A DNA stretch of 64,000 nt from Aquipuribacter hungaricus (lineage in GTDB: Bacteria > Actinomycetota > Actinomycetes > Actinomycetales > JBBAYJ01): the NCBI RefSeq assembly GCF_042663885.1, contig NZ_JBHSXV010000001.1. One strand, given 5' to 3'. Position 1 is the first letter of the stretch, and each line of letters starts with the position of its first letter. The notes below the pieces were generated by a model. It was not told the origin of the DNA. It saw only the letters and a program-made list of their open reading frames with translations, and ran no database searches. A program made the position numbers and the translations under genes. Below are positions 43,376 through 51,661 of the stretch, in pieces.

Positions 43376-44035
43376 TCAGGCGAAGACGGGGAAGCGGTCG
43401 ACGACCGTGCCGAGGGCGAGCCGGTCGGCGGGGGTGAGCGCCTCGCGCCCGGTGCCGCGCCGGGCGGCGGTCGCGTCGTCCCAGTCCTCCGGCAGCGGCT
43501 GGCCGGCGAGCTCGGTGACGACCCGGCGAACCTCGCCCAGCGGCCCGCGGCGCGGACCGGGCCGGTCGATCCGCTCGACGAGGTCGAGGTGGTGCACGCA
43601 GGCCTCGACGACGAGCGTCGACAGCAGGGCGTCGACCCGCAGGACGTGCCCCTGGGTCCGCACCAGCGCCCCGGGCGAGACGCGGCCGGCCAGGACGAGG
43701 ACCGCGTCGGTCGTCTCCCGGTAGGTGGCCGCGAGCACGCCGACCCCGCCGGCCAGGCTGGCGGCGGCCCGGGTCCGCCAGCGGTCGTCCGCCGCCTCCT
43801 CGGCGCTCTGCTGCCACGACCGCCAGTAGCCGACGGCGTCGCTGGTCGCCGGCGGGTCGGCGGGCGTGGCCAGCGCCACCAGCCCGCGGCGGACGTCGGC
43901 GACGAGGTGCTGCGCGAGGTCGAGCACCGCCCAGCCGGCGCACCCGGTGGGCTGGGCGGCCTCGTCGTCGTCGAGCGCGAGCAGCAGCCCGGACAGGTCG
44001 CCGTAGGCGGTGCGCAGCAGCTCGCGGGCGTCCAC
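43376..44035 (-). CDS. Maleylpyruvate isomerase N-terminal/mycothiol-dependent family protein
   Basis: 219 residues in a DinB-like four-helix fold. LLRTAYGDLSGLLLALDDDE starts the bundle; metal His in VLDLAQHLVADV and the EACVHH pair (E, H) correspond to the three metal ligands of mycothiol-dependent maleylpyruvate isomerase. Substrate unknown; presence implies mycothiol in the host. GTG at 44035, CATGCT 6 nt upstream. Confidence 0.85.
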   Translation of the reverse strand: MDARELLRTAYGDLSGLLLALDDDEAAQPTGCAGWAVLDLAQHLVADVRRGLVALATPADPPATSDAVGYWRSWQQSAEEAADDRWRTRAAASLAGGVGVLAATYRETTDAVLVLAGRVSPGALVRTQGHVLRVDALLSTLVVEACVHHLDLVERIDRPGPRRGPLGEVRRVVTELAGQPLPEDWDDATAARRGTGREALTPADRLALGTVVDRFPVFA

Positions 44036-44100
44036 GGGCCCAGCATGCCCAGCCCTGGCCCTGGGTTCGACCCCTGGCGGGCACCGAGCCGTCAGCCGTC

Positions 44101-44146
44101 GTTCACCCGGGGAGCGTTGAGTGTTTCCCCGGTCACTGCCTTGACT
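44101..44146 (+). promoter_or_regulatory. Candidate PHO box and -35 of the phosphodiesterase gene
   Basis: gttcaccc (44101) and gtttcccc (44123) lie 22 nt apart, two turns of the 11-nt period of PhoP direct repeats (GTTCACC), with a weaker unit between; they abut a TTGACT hexamer at 44141-44146. In Streptomyces such boxes overlap promoters of phosphate-scavenging genes, which fits the gene 60 nt downstream. Only two of the units match well. Confidence 0.35.
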
Positions 44147-44204
44147 CGGACCGTCCGCGCCCCGCACCCGTGGGGCGGGGCCGATCCCTCCCGAGGAGAG
44201 CACC

Positions 44205-45350
44205 GTGCGCGCACTGGCCAGGGTCGTCGCCCCGATGACCGTCCCGATCGTCGCCCTCACCACCCTGCTCGTGGGCAGCGTCCCCGCCGGGGCCGAGACC
44301 CTCGGGCGCCCCGAGCGTCCGGTCCGCCCGGAGGAGCCCGCCGCGGGCCCGCTGGTGTTCGGCCACCGCGGCGCGAGCGGGTACCGCCCGGAGCACACGC
44401 TCGCCTCCTACCGGCTGGCCGCGCAGATGGGCGCGGACTACGTCGAGCCCGACCTGGTCTCCACCAAGGACGGGGTGCTCGTCGCCCGCCACGAGAACGA
44501 GATCTCCACGACGACCGACATCGCGACCCGCCCGGAGTTCGCAGACCGGCGCACGACCAAGGTCGTCGACGGCATCAGCCTCACCGGCTGGTTCACCGAG
44601 GACCTCACGCTCGCCGAGCTCAAGACCCTGCGGGCGGTCGAGCGCATCCCGCAGGTGCGCCCGGAGAACACCCTGTACGACGGCCGCTACGAGGTCCCCA
44701 CGTTCGACGAGGTGCTCGCGCTGGTGCGCGAGGAGTCCCGCCGCCAGGGCCGGACCATCGGGGTCGCCCCGGAGACCAAGCACCCCACGTACTTCGACTC
44801 CATCGGCCTGTCGATGGAGGAGCCCCTGGTCCGCTCCCTGCACCAGGCCGGCCTGCGCTCGCCGCGCTCGGCGGTCGTCGTCCAGTCCTTCGAGACGGGC
44901 AACCTGCAGGAGCTCCGCCGGATGACCCGCGTGCCGCTCGTGCAGCTGGTGGGCGGCACCGGCGCCCCCTACGACTGGGTCGCCGAGGGCCGCACCGACA
45001 CCTACGACGCCCTGCTCACCGACGAGGGCCTCAAGGAGGTCTCGACCTACGCCGACTGGATCGGCCCGGACAAGAACCGGGTCGTGCCGCGCACGCCGGC
45101 CGGCACGCTCGCCGCCCCGACCGACCTCGTGCAGCGCGCGCACGACGCCAACCTGCAGGTGGTGCCGTACACGTTCCGCAACGAGAACACGTTCCTGCCG
45201 GCGGAGCTGCGCCGCGGCACCGACCCGGCCGCGTACGGCGACGCGTTCGCCGAGTACGCCCTGTTCCTGTCCCTGGGCGTGGACGGGCTGTTCAGCGACA
45301 ACCCGGACACCGCGGTCGAGGCGCGGGACGCCTTCGTCGCCGGCGGCTGA
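44205..45350 (+). CDS. Secreted glycerophosphodiester phosphodiesterase
   Basis: 381 residues with a signal peptide (VPIVALTTLLVGSVPAGAE). Active site FGHRGASGYRPEHTLASY with the catalytic His, EPDLVSTKDGVLVARHE with Glu, Asp and second His, and VAPETKHPTYF. Hydrolyses glycerophosphodiesters outside the cell, releasing glycerol-3-phosphate and alcohols; often a phosphate-starvation enzyme. Typical length. GAGGAGAGCACC fixes the GTG at 44205. A strong hairpin follows the stop. Confidence 0.94.
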   Translation: MRALARVVAPMTVPIVALTTLLVGSVPAGAETLGRPERPVRPEEPAAGPLVFGHRGASGYRPEHTLASYRLAAQMGADYVEPDLVSTKDGVLVARHENEISTTTDIATRPEFADRRTTKVVDGISLTGWFTEDLTLAELKTLRAVERIPQVRPENTLYDGRYEVPTFDEVLALVREESRRQGRTIGVAPETKHPTYFDSIGLSMEEPLVRSLHQAGLRSPRSAVVVQSFETGNLQELRRMTRVPLVQLVGGTGAPYDWVAEGRTDTYDALLTDEGLKEVSTYADWIGPDKNRVVPRTPAGTLAAPTDLVQRAHDANLQVVPYTFRNENTFLPAELRRGTDPAAYGDAFAEYALFLSLGVDGLFSDNPDTAVEARDAFVAGG

Positions 45351-45368
45351 CCCCGTCCTGAGGTCCCC

Positions 45369-45394
45369 GGGGGCGGCGGCCGGCCGCCGCCCCC
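45369..45394. terminator. Bidirectional terminator
   Basis: Perfect 26-bp palindrome (45369-45381 and 45382-45394), all G+C, between the convergent phosphodiesterase and GH43 genes, 18 nt from both stops. Confidence 0.8.
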
Positions 45395-45412
45395 AGGGGG
45401 CCCGCAGGTGCC

Positions 45413-46993
45413 TCAGCGGGCGTCGAGGACGACGTCCGCCACCCGCGCGCCGCCGTCGAGGCCGACGACGTGCAGGGCCTCGGCCCCCGTCCCGGAGCGC
45501 AGCGTGACGAGCTCGAAGCCGACGCCGTCCACGTCGACGACCTGCTCGCCGAGCTGCACCCGGGCCCGCCCCGCGACCGCGACGGAGCACTCGACCGGGC
45601 CGGACCCGCCCCAGGCCCAGCTGCGCCGCGCCGGCGTCCCCAGCACGTGCTCGCCGTCGTCGTCCAGGTGCGAGTGGACCGTGGAGCGCAGCACCTCCGC
45701 CCCCGCGAGCCCCGGGCGGGCCGGCCCGCGGCGGGTGGCGACGAGCGCGTCGTCCACGCGGACGGTCATGGTGCTGCCGTCGGAATCGACCTCGAGCAGG
45801 TGCTCGTGGTGACCGCCGAGCCCGACCCGGAGCCCGTCGACGTCCACGTGCTCGCCGCGGACCCAGGCCCGCAGCGCGAACGCCTCGACGGCCGGGTCGT
45901 GGACCGCGGACGGGGGCACCGGCTGCCGGTCCAGCGTCGCGCTGGTCGGTCGGCGGCGGCCGCGCCCCACCTGCGGGCCGTCACCGGCCCACCAGAGCCG
46001 GTCCAGGTGCACCTTGCGCCCGAAGCCGTCGGCGACGTACCCGTGGTAGACCGCGTACGGCGTGACCCCGTCCGGGGCGACGGTGACGCAGTGGTGGCCG
46101 GGCCCGCTGATCTCCCCGCTGACGAACACCGGCTGGGAGGAGGTCTTCTCCCACGGGCCGGTCAGCTCGTCGGCCACGCTGACGCCGACGGCGTACCCGT
46201 CGCCGCCGAAGAAGCCGCCGGAGTACATCTGGTAGTACCGGCCGCGCCGCTTGAGGGTGAAGGGCGCCTCGTTCCAGTACTGCTCGCCGCCCGGCCCCGC
46301 CTCCCAGTCCTGGCTGGGGTAGGCCACCTGGACGGGCCGGCCGAGCAGCCGCCCGTCGGGGCCGACCCGGTCCACGACGTTGCCGCAGCCGAGGGCGCCG
46401 TCGGCGTGGCGGGTGTCGTCGTTGCGGACGTTGTAGAACAGCCAGCGGCTGCCGTCGTCGTCGGTGAACGGGTGCGCGTCGATGGACCACTCGGCCACGA
46501 GCGGCTCGTCGTCCCAGACGTAGGGGCCGAGCGGGCCGGGGGCCCGGGCCACGCCCTGGCGGCGGAGCATGTCGTCACCGCCGTCGGCCCCGTGGGCCTT
46601 GCCGGCCGAGGCACGGCCGACGCCGGGCGAGGTCGCCGCGACGTACATGACGAACCGGCCGTCCTGGTAGACGACCTCGGGGGCCCACAGCTCGACCTGC
46701 GCCCAGTGGCCCTCACCTGCCCCGGTGAGGACGGTGCCCGCCCACTCCCAGCGCACCAGGTCGTCGGAGCGGTAGGCGTCGATCCCGCGGGGGCCGGAGT
46801 GGAACAGGTAGTACTCCCCGAGGTGCTCGAGGACGTAGGGGTCGCCGTGGTCGGCCTTCGGACCGCCGTCCAGGACGGGGTTCGAGAACTGCCCGGGCTG
46901 CCCGGGCTGCCGCGACCCCTCGGCGGGGGCCGCGGGTCGCGGGGCGGGGGGGCGGGTCGGGCGGTCGGACGGGAGCGAGGCTCTGCGTGTCAC
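45413..46993 (-). CDS. Glycoside hydrolase family 43-like protein
   Basis: About 526 residues. Five-bladed propeller with the acid residues HGDPYVL, WSIDAHPF and WNEAPFTLKRRGRYYQMYSGG, and GHHCVTV; a beta-sandwich domain follows at about 340. GH43 enzymes cleave arabinan or xylan. No clear secretion signal is seen, though the N terminus is Pro/Ser-rich, so a cytoplasmic or lipid-linked protein is possible. Start uncertain: GTG 46993 or 47017. Divergent from the YCII gene. Confidence 0.85.
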   Translation of the reverse strand: MTRRASLPSDRPTRPPAPRPAAPAEGSRQPGQPGQFSNPVLDGGPKADHGDPYVLEHLGEYYLFHSGPRGIDAYRSDDLVRWEWAGTVLTGAGEGHWAQVELWAPEVVYQDGRFVMYVAATSPGVGRASAGKAHGADGGDDMLRRQGVARAPGPLGPYVWDDEPLVAEWSIDAHPFTDDDGSRWLFYNVRNDDTRHADGALGCGNVVDRVGPDGRLLGRPVQVAYPSQDWEAGPGGEQYWNEAPFTLKRRGRYYQMYSGGFFGGDGYAVGVSVADELTGPWEKTSSQPVFVSGEISGPGHHCVTVAPDGVTPYAVYHGYVADGFGRKVHLDRLWWAGDGPQVGRGRRRPTSATLDRQPVPPSAVHDPAVEAFALRAWVRGEHVDVDGLRVGLGGHHEHLLEVDSDGSTMTVRVDDALVATRRGPARPGLAGAEVLRSTVHSHLDDDGEHVLGTPARRSWAWGGSGPVECSVAVAGRARVQLGEQVVDVDGVGFELVTLRSGTGAEALHVVGLDGGARVADVVLDAR

Positions 46994-47121
46994 GAGACGG
47001 CACAACGACGGCCGCACGCGCGTGTTCCCGCCCCCGCCGACACCGTCGCGATGACTTGTGGCACGTGCACGGGTCTGCCCCCCGACGGGCCGGACGGGCC
47101 CGCGCGCCCCGAGGAGGACCC

Positions 47122-47445
47122 GTGCGCTTCATCATGTTCGTCGCCCGTGACGACCAGCCCGACACCGACCTGTCCGACGGCCCGGACATCGACACCTGGG
47201 TCGAGGAGACCGACGGCCGCGGCCAGCGGGTCCTCGGCGACGTCCTGGAGCCGGCCCGGACCGCCACGACCGTCCGGGTGCGCGACGGGGTCACCGCGCG
47301 CACCACGGAGACCGTGACCGACGAGGTCCTGGGCTTCGACGTGCTCGAGTGCGCGGACCTGGACGAGGCGGTGGCCGTCGTCGCCGCGCACCCGATGGCA
47401 CGCTCGGGCCGGATCGAGCTGCGCCCGTTCGCGGACCTGGGGTAG
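47122..47445 (+). CDS. YCII-domain (DGPF) protein
   Basis: 107 residues. Starts MRFIMFVARDD and has the family Asp in LDEAVAVVAAHPMARSGRIELRPF near the end, with a ferredoxin-like fold. YCII proteins often pair with ECF sigma factors in actinobacteria; none is adjacent here. GAGGAGGACCC precedes the GTG at 47122. Confidence 0.85.
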   Translation: MRFIMFVARDDQPDTDLSDGPDIDTWVEETDGRGQRVLGDVLEPARTATTVRVRDGVTARTTETVTDEVLGFDVLECADLDEAVAVVAAHPMARSGRIELRPFADLG

Positions 47446-47513
47446 GCCGGGCGCGGGTGGCCCCGGTGCCTCCCGCACCGCGGCAGCGTCGGGCCGGGCG
47501 GCAGGATGGGCGG

Positions 47514-49193
47514 GTGGTCGACGCCGTCCCCCCGGCGCCCCCTCGCCACCTCGTCCTCGTGCGCCGCCCCGACGACGGGGTCGACGAGCTCGGCGGGGTC
47601 GACGTGGTGGAGCAGGTCGGCTCCGCGACGCTGTCCACCACGCACGTGGCCGCCGCCGACCTGCCGGGCTGGGTCGCCGCGCAGGAGCCGTCGCGGCCGC
47701 GCTGGACCTGGGACTGCACGACCCGCTGGTACCCGGACCTGCTGCGCGCGGGGGTCCGGGTCGCGCGGTGCTGGGACCTGCGCCTGACCCACGACCTGCT
47801 GCGCGGCTCCCCCCTCGCCGCCCCCGCCGTCGGCGCCACCAGCGGGGCCTGGGACGCGCTGCGGGCGGCGGCACCCGACGGCGGCGCGCTGTTCGACGGC
47901 GAGGACCTGCTCGGCCTGGACCCCGTCGCCGAGCTCCGCCGGCAGCAGGACGCGCTGCGCGCCGCCGACCACCGCGGCCTCGGCCTGCTCGTCGCGGCGG
48001 AGTCCGCGGGGGCGCTCGTCGCGGCGGAGATGACCTCCGCCGGCCTGCCCTGGCGCGCCGACGTGCACGCGCAGGTGCTCACCGGGCTGCTCGGCCCCCG
48101 CCCTCCCGCGGGCCGCCGGCCGGTCGTCCTCGAGCGCCTCGTCGAGCAGGTCCGCGACGCGCTGGGCGCCCCCGGCCTCAACCCCGACTCCCCCGGCGCC
48201 CTGCTGGGCGCCCTGCACGCCGCGGGGCTCCCCGTCGAGGACACCCGCTCCTGGACGGTCGAGCGCCTCGACCACCCCGTCGCGGAGCCGCTCCTGGCGT
48301 ACAAGAAGCTCGCCCGCCTGCTCTCGGCCAACGGCTGGCAGTGGCTGGACACCTGGGTGCAGGACGGCCGGTTCCGGACCGACTTCCTCGTCGGCGGCGT
48401 GGTCACCGGGCGGTGGTCGGCACGCGGCGGCGGCGCGCTCATGGTGCCCGCCCCGCTGCGGGCCGCCGTCGTCGCGGACGAGGGCTGGCGGCTGGTGGTC
48501 GCCGACGCCGCGCAGCTGGAGCCGCGGGTGCTGGCCGGGATGAGCGGGGACCGGGCGATGGCCGCGGCGGGCCGGGGCCGGGACTTGTACGAGGGCATGG
48601 TCGCCAGCGGTGCCGTGGCCACCCGCGCCGAGGCCAAGGGCGGGATCATCGGCGCGATGTACGGCGGCACCCGCGGCGAGAGCGGACGCATGGTCGAGCG
48701 GCTGGGACGCCGCTACCCCGCCGCGTTCGCCCTCGTCGAGGACGCGGCCCGTGCGGGCGAGCGCGGCGAGGTCGTCCGCACCCTGCTCGGCCGCGGCTCC
48801 CCCGCCCCCACCGGCACCTGGACGGAGCCGGCGGGCGAGGAGCACCGCGCCGAGGAGGCCGCCGGCCAGGCACGCCGGGCGTGGGGGCGGTTCACCCGCA
48901 ACTTCGTCGTCCAGGGGACGGCCGCGGAGTGGGCGCTGTGCTGGATGGCCCTGCTGCGCGACCGGCTGTGGCAGGCAGGGCAGGCCGCGGGCGGCGGGCG
49001 GCCGCACCTGGTGATGTTCCTGCACGACGAGGTGCTCGTGCACACGCCGGAGACGGTGGCCGACGACGTCGCCGTGCTCGTCCGGGAGACGGCCGCCGAG
49101 GCCGGCCGCCTGCTGTTCGGCGACCCCCACGACGCGGCGCCCGACTTCCCGCTGGACGTCGCCGTCGTCCGGTCCTGGGCCGACGCCGGCTGA
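47514..49193 (+). CDS. Family A DNA polymerase-like protein (second polA-type gene)
   Basis: 559 residues. The C-terminal polymerase domain has motif A VADAAQLEPRVLAGMS, motif B AEAKGGIIGAMYGGTRGES and motif C MFLHDEVLVHTPE, so metal-binding Asp and Glu are kept. The N-terminal part resembles a 3'-5' exonuclease fold but lacks the usual catalytic DxE; no 5'-3' exonuclease domain is present, so this is not the main PolA (about 900 residues). Similar short proteins are common in actinobacteria, function in repair presumed. GTG start. A tandem repeat crosses its stop codon. Confidence 0.87.
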   Translation: MVDAVPPAPPRHLVLVRRPDDGVDELGGVDVVEQVGSATLSTTHVAAADLPGWVAAQEPSRPRWTWDCTTRWYPDLLRAGVRVARCWDLRLTHDLLRGSPLAAPAVGATSGAWDALRAAAPDGGALFDGEDLLGLDPVAELRRQQDALRAADHRGLGLLVAAESAGALVAAEMTSAGLPWRADVHAQVLTGLLGPRPPAGRRPVVLERLVEQVRDALGAPGLNPDSPGALLGALHAAGLPVEDTRSWTVERLDHPVAEPLLAYKKLARLLSANGWQWLDTWVQDGRFRTDFLVGGVVTGRWSARGGGALMVPAPLRAAVVADEGWRLVVADAAQLEPRVLAGMSGDRAMAAAGRGRDLYEGMVASGAVATRAEAKGGIIGAMYGGTRGESGRMVERLGRRYPAAFALVEDAARAGERGEVVRTLLGRGSPAPTGTWTEPAGEEHRAEEAAGQARRAWGRFTRNFVVQGTAAEWALCWMALLRDRLWQAGQAAGGGRPHLVMFLHDEVLVHTPETVADDVAVLVRETAAEAGRLLFGDPHDAAPDFPLDVAVVRSWADAG

Positions 49194-49243
49194 CGGTCCT
49201 GGGCCGACGCCGGCTGACGGGTCCTGTGCCGACGCCGGCCGAC
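49171..49243. repeat. 24-bp tandem repeat x3 across the polymerase stop codon
   Basis: ggtcctgggccgacgccggc starts each unit at 49171, 49195 and (one base shifted, one change) 49220. The first unit codes the protein end SWADAG and TGA at 49191-49193; the second has an in-frame TGA again after seven codons. Copies then decay. Confidence 0.8.
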
Positions 49244-49334
49244 GGGGTCCGGCCGGGCCGCCGCGCGGCCGGTCGCCGCGGCTACGGTCGACCCGGTCGG
49301 GCGCACCGTCCGGCCGCCGACGGAGGAGCCCACC

Positions 49335-49493
49335 ATGAGCGAGCAGCAGGACAGCCACGACCCCGCCGCGCAGGCGCCGGACGCCCCGGTCGCCCCGGTG
49401 GCGCCCCCGGTGCTCGAGGAGGACCAGGACGTGCCGCCCCGGCCCGAGGAGGAGCTCGTCGACGAGGTCCGCACGGAGCGCGACGGCGGCTGA
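49335..49493 (+). CDS. Small acidic proline-rich protein
   Basis: 52 residues. Begins MSEQQDSHDPAAQ, has PVAPVAPP in the middle, and ends EELVDEVRTERDGG, with an acidic tail; no fold or signal recognised. GGAGGAGCCCACC just before the ATG and near-perfect GC third positions make it a believable gene. Function unknown. It lies between the polymerase and acyl-CoA oxidase genes, on the same strand. Confidence 0.6.
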   Translation: MSEQQDSHDPAAQAPDAPVAPVAPPVLEEDQDVPPRPEEELVDEVRTERDGG

Positions 49494-49566
49494 GCGCGTC
49501 GGTCCGAGGGGCCGTCCGGGGGGCGTCGGGACCGGCGGCGGGGACGCTCCTGGTCACCTCCGGGTC

Positions 49567-49592
49567 CGTAGGTTACCGTTGGGTAACCTACG
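49567..49592. promoter_or_regulatory. 26-bp palindromic operator upstream of acyl-CoA oxidase
   Basis: Arms cgtaggttacc (49567-49577) and ggtaacctacg (49582-49592) around 4 nt, 11-bp perfect. TetR/FadR-type repressors of fatty-acid genes bind palindromes of this size and AT-bearing core; gtaacc recurs at 49598. No regulator gene is adjacent. Confidence 0.7.
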
Positions 49593-49618
49593 CAGGCGTA
49601 ACCCTGAGGAGTGCCACC

Positions 49619-51514
49619 GTGAGCGACCCCGCGACCCCCACCGGCGCCGATCCGCTGCTGCTGCGGCGCGTCCTCGACGGTCGTCACCACGTGCTGCGCG
49701 AGGAGATCCGCCTCGCCCACGCGGCGGGCTGGTTCACCCCCCGCCAGCACGCCGACGACGAGGCGCACCGGGCCTGGGTGGCGGCGGCGATGCACGAGGT
49801 CGCCCGCACCCCGCACCAGCTGCTCGGCTTCCCCGCGGGCGTGGGCGGCGGCGACGACGTCGGCGCCTCCGTGGCGGCCTTCGAGATGCTCGCCCTCGGC
49901 GACCTGTCGCTCACGGTCAAGGCCGGCGTGCAGTGGGGGCTCTTCGGCGGTGCCGTCCAGGCGCTCGGCACGCAGGCCCACCACGAGCGCTACCTGCCCT
50001 CGATCATGGACTTCTCGCTGCCCGGCTGCTTCGCCATGACCGAGTCCGGCCACGGCTCCGACGTCCAGGGGCTGCGCACCACGGCGGTGTACGACCCGGC
50101 CGCGCAGGAGTTCGTCGTCCACACCCCCGACGCCGGCGCCACCAAGGACTACATCGGCGGCGCGGCGCGCGACGGCCGGCTGGCCGTCGTCTTCGCCCAG
50201 CTGATCACCGGCGGGCAGGAGCACGGCGTCCACGCCCTGCTCGTCCCCGTCCGCGACGCCTCCGGTGCCCCGGCCCCCGGGGTGACGATCGAGGACTGCG
50301 GGCGCAAGGCCGGTCTGGCCGGCGTCGACAACGGCCGGCTGCGCTTCGACCACGTCCGGGTCCCGCGCGAGGCGCTGCTCGACCGCTACGCCCAGGTCGC
50401 CCCCGACGGCACCTACACCAGCCCCGTCGCCTCCCCCGGTCGCCGGTTCTTCACCATGATCGGCGCGCTGGTCCGCGGCCGGCTGAGCATCTCCGGCGCC
50501 GCCCTGAGCGCGACGAAGGTCGGCCTGGACGTCGCGGTGCGGCACGGCCAGGACCGGCGCCAGTTCACCGACCCCGCCACGGGCGAGGAGGTGCGCCTGC
50601 TCGACCACCCCTCGCACCGGCGGCGGCTGCTGCCCGCCGTCGCCCGCGCCTACGGCTGGACGTTCGTCCAGGCCGGGCTCGTCGACCGGCTGCAGGAGGC
50701 CCACGCCGGCCGGCTCGACGAGGCCGCGACCCGGCTGCTGGAGACCGACGTGGCGGCGGTCAAGGCGGCCACCACGTGGGAGGCCGCGCGCACGCTGCAG
50801 ACCGCGCGCGAGGCGTGCGGGGGCGCCGGCTACCTGACGACGTCCCGGCTGCCGGAGCTGCGGGCCGACACCGACGTGTTCACCACGTTCGAGGGCGACA
50901 ACACCGTGCTCGTCCAGCTGGTCGCCAAGAACCTGCTCACCGGCTACGCCGCCGGCGCCCGCGGCCGGCTCGGCGCCGTCCGCACCGGGGTGCGCTCTCT
51001 GCTGTCCCGGGCGGGCGACCGGGTGCGCGTGCCGCTGCGCACCGACGTGCTCGACCCCGCCCGCCAGGTGGCGCTGCTCACCGCGCGGGAGGAGCACGTC
51101 CTCGACGGGCTGGCCCGCCGGCTCCGTGCGGCGGTCGCGGGCGGTGCCACGCCCGCGGCGGCGGCGTCCGCCGTGCAGGACCACATGCAGGTGCTCGGCC
51201 GCGCGCACGTCGACCGGCTGCTGGTCGAGGCCCTCGACGAGCGGGTCCGCGCCTGCCCGGCCGGCCCGACGGCGGACCTGCTCGCCCGGGTGCGCGACCT
51301 GGCCGTGCTGTCCCGGCTGGAGGAGGACATGTCGTGGTTCCTCGCCCACGGCCGGCTCGGCCGCTCCGACGCCAAGGCCGTCACCCGGCACGTCGACCGG
51401 CTCTGCACCGAGCTGCGCCCCGACGCCGTGGCGCTCGTCGACGCGTTCGGCATCGACCCCTCGTGGTCCCGCCGGGCGGCGGCGGTGGACGCCGACCAGG
51501 AGCTGGCCGCCTGA
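49619..51514 (+). CDS. Acyl-CoA oxidase/dehydrogenase
   Basis: 631 residues, the longer acyl-CoA oxidase type. FAMTESGHGSDVQGLRTTAVY (FAD/substrate loop), KDYIGGAARDGRLAVVFAQL, ACGGAGYLT and the catalytic Glu region VFTTFEGDNTVLVQLVAKNLL. The extra C-terminal helical domain is present. First oxidative step of beta-oxidation; H2O2 is formed if it is an oxidase. GTG at 49619 with GAGGAG before it. A palindrome upstream suggests repression. A strong hairpin follows the stop. Confidence 0.93.
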   Translation: MSDPATPTGADPLLLRRVLDGRHHVLREEIRLAHAAGWFTPRQHADDEAHRAWVAAAMHEVARTPHQLLGFPAGVGGGDDVGASVAAFEMLALGDLSLTVKAGVQWGLFGGAVQALGTQAHHERYLPSIMDFSLPGCFAMTESGHGSDVQGLRTTAVYDPAAQEFVVHTPDAGATKDYIGGAARDGRLAVVFAQLITGGQEHGVHALLVPVRDASGAPAPGVTIEDCGRKAGLAGVDNGRLRFDHVRVPREALLDRYAQVAPDGTYTSPVASPGRRFFTMIGALVRGRLSISGAALSATKVGLDVAVRHGQDRRQFTDPATGEEVRLLDHPSHRRRLLPAVARAYGWTFVQAGLVDRLQEAHAGRLDEAATRLLETDVAAVKAATTWEAARTLQTAREACGGAGYLTTSRLPELRADTDVFTTFEGDNTVLVQLVAKNLLTGYAAGARGRLGAVRTGVRSLLSRAGDRVRVPLRTDVLDPARQVALLTAREEHVLDGLARRLRAAVAGGATPAAAASAVQDHMQVLGRAHVDRLLVEALDERVRACPAGPTADLLARVRDLAVLSRLEEDMSWFLAHGRLGRSDAKAVTRHVDRLCTELRPDAVALVDAFGIDPSWSRRAAAVDADQELAA

Positions 51515-51554
51515 AGGTCGCTCTCGGTCCGGCCACGGCGCCGGGTCCGTGACG

Positions 51555-51591
51555 CCGACGACCCCCGGCAGGGGCTGCCGGGGGTCGTCGG
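51555..51591. terminator. Bidirectional terminator
   Basis: 16-bp stem (51555-51570 with 51576-51591), 5-nt loop, no mismatches. Between convergent acyl-CoA oxidase and beta-helix genes. Confidence 0.85.
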
Positions 51592-51661
51592 TGCGGTGCT
51601 CGGGGGTCGTAGGACGGAGGCCGCGCCTGGGGTCCTGCGCGGTCCCGTCCCTGGGTGGGGC

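Noticed and set aside
44063..44074. gggttcgacccc, like a tRNA T-loop
   Set aside because: The upstream 60 bases are coding sequence of the isomerase-family gene and no acceptor stem, D arm or anticodon arm can be formed.
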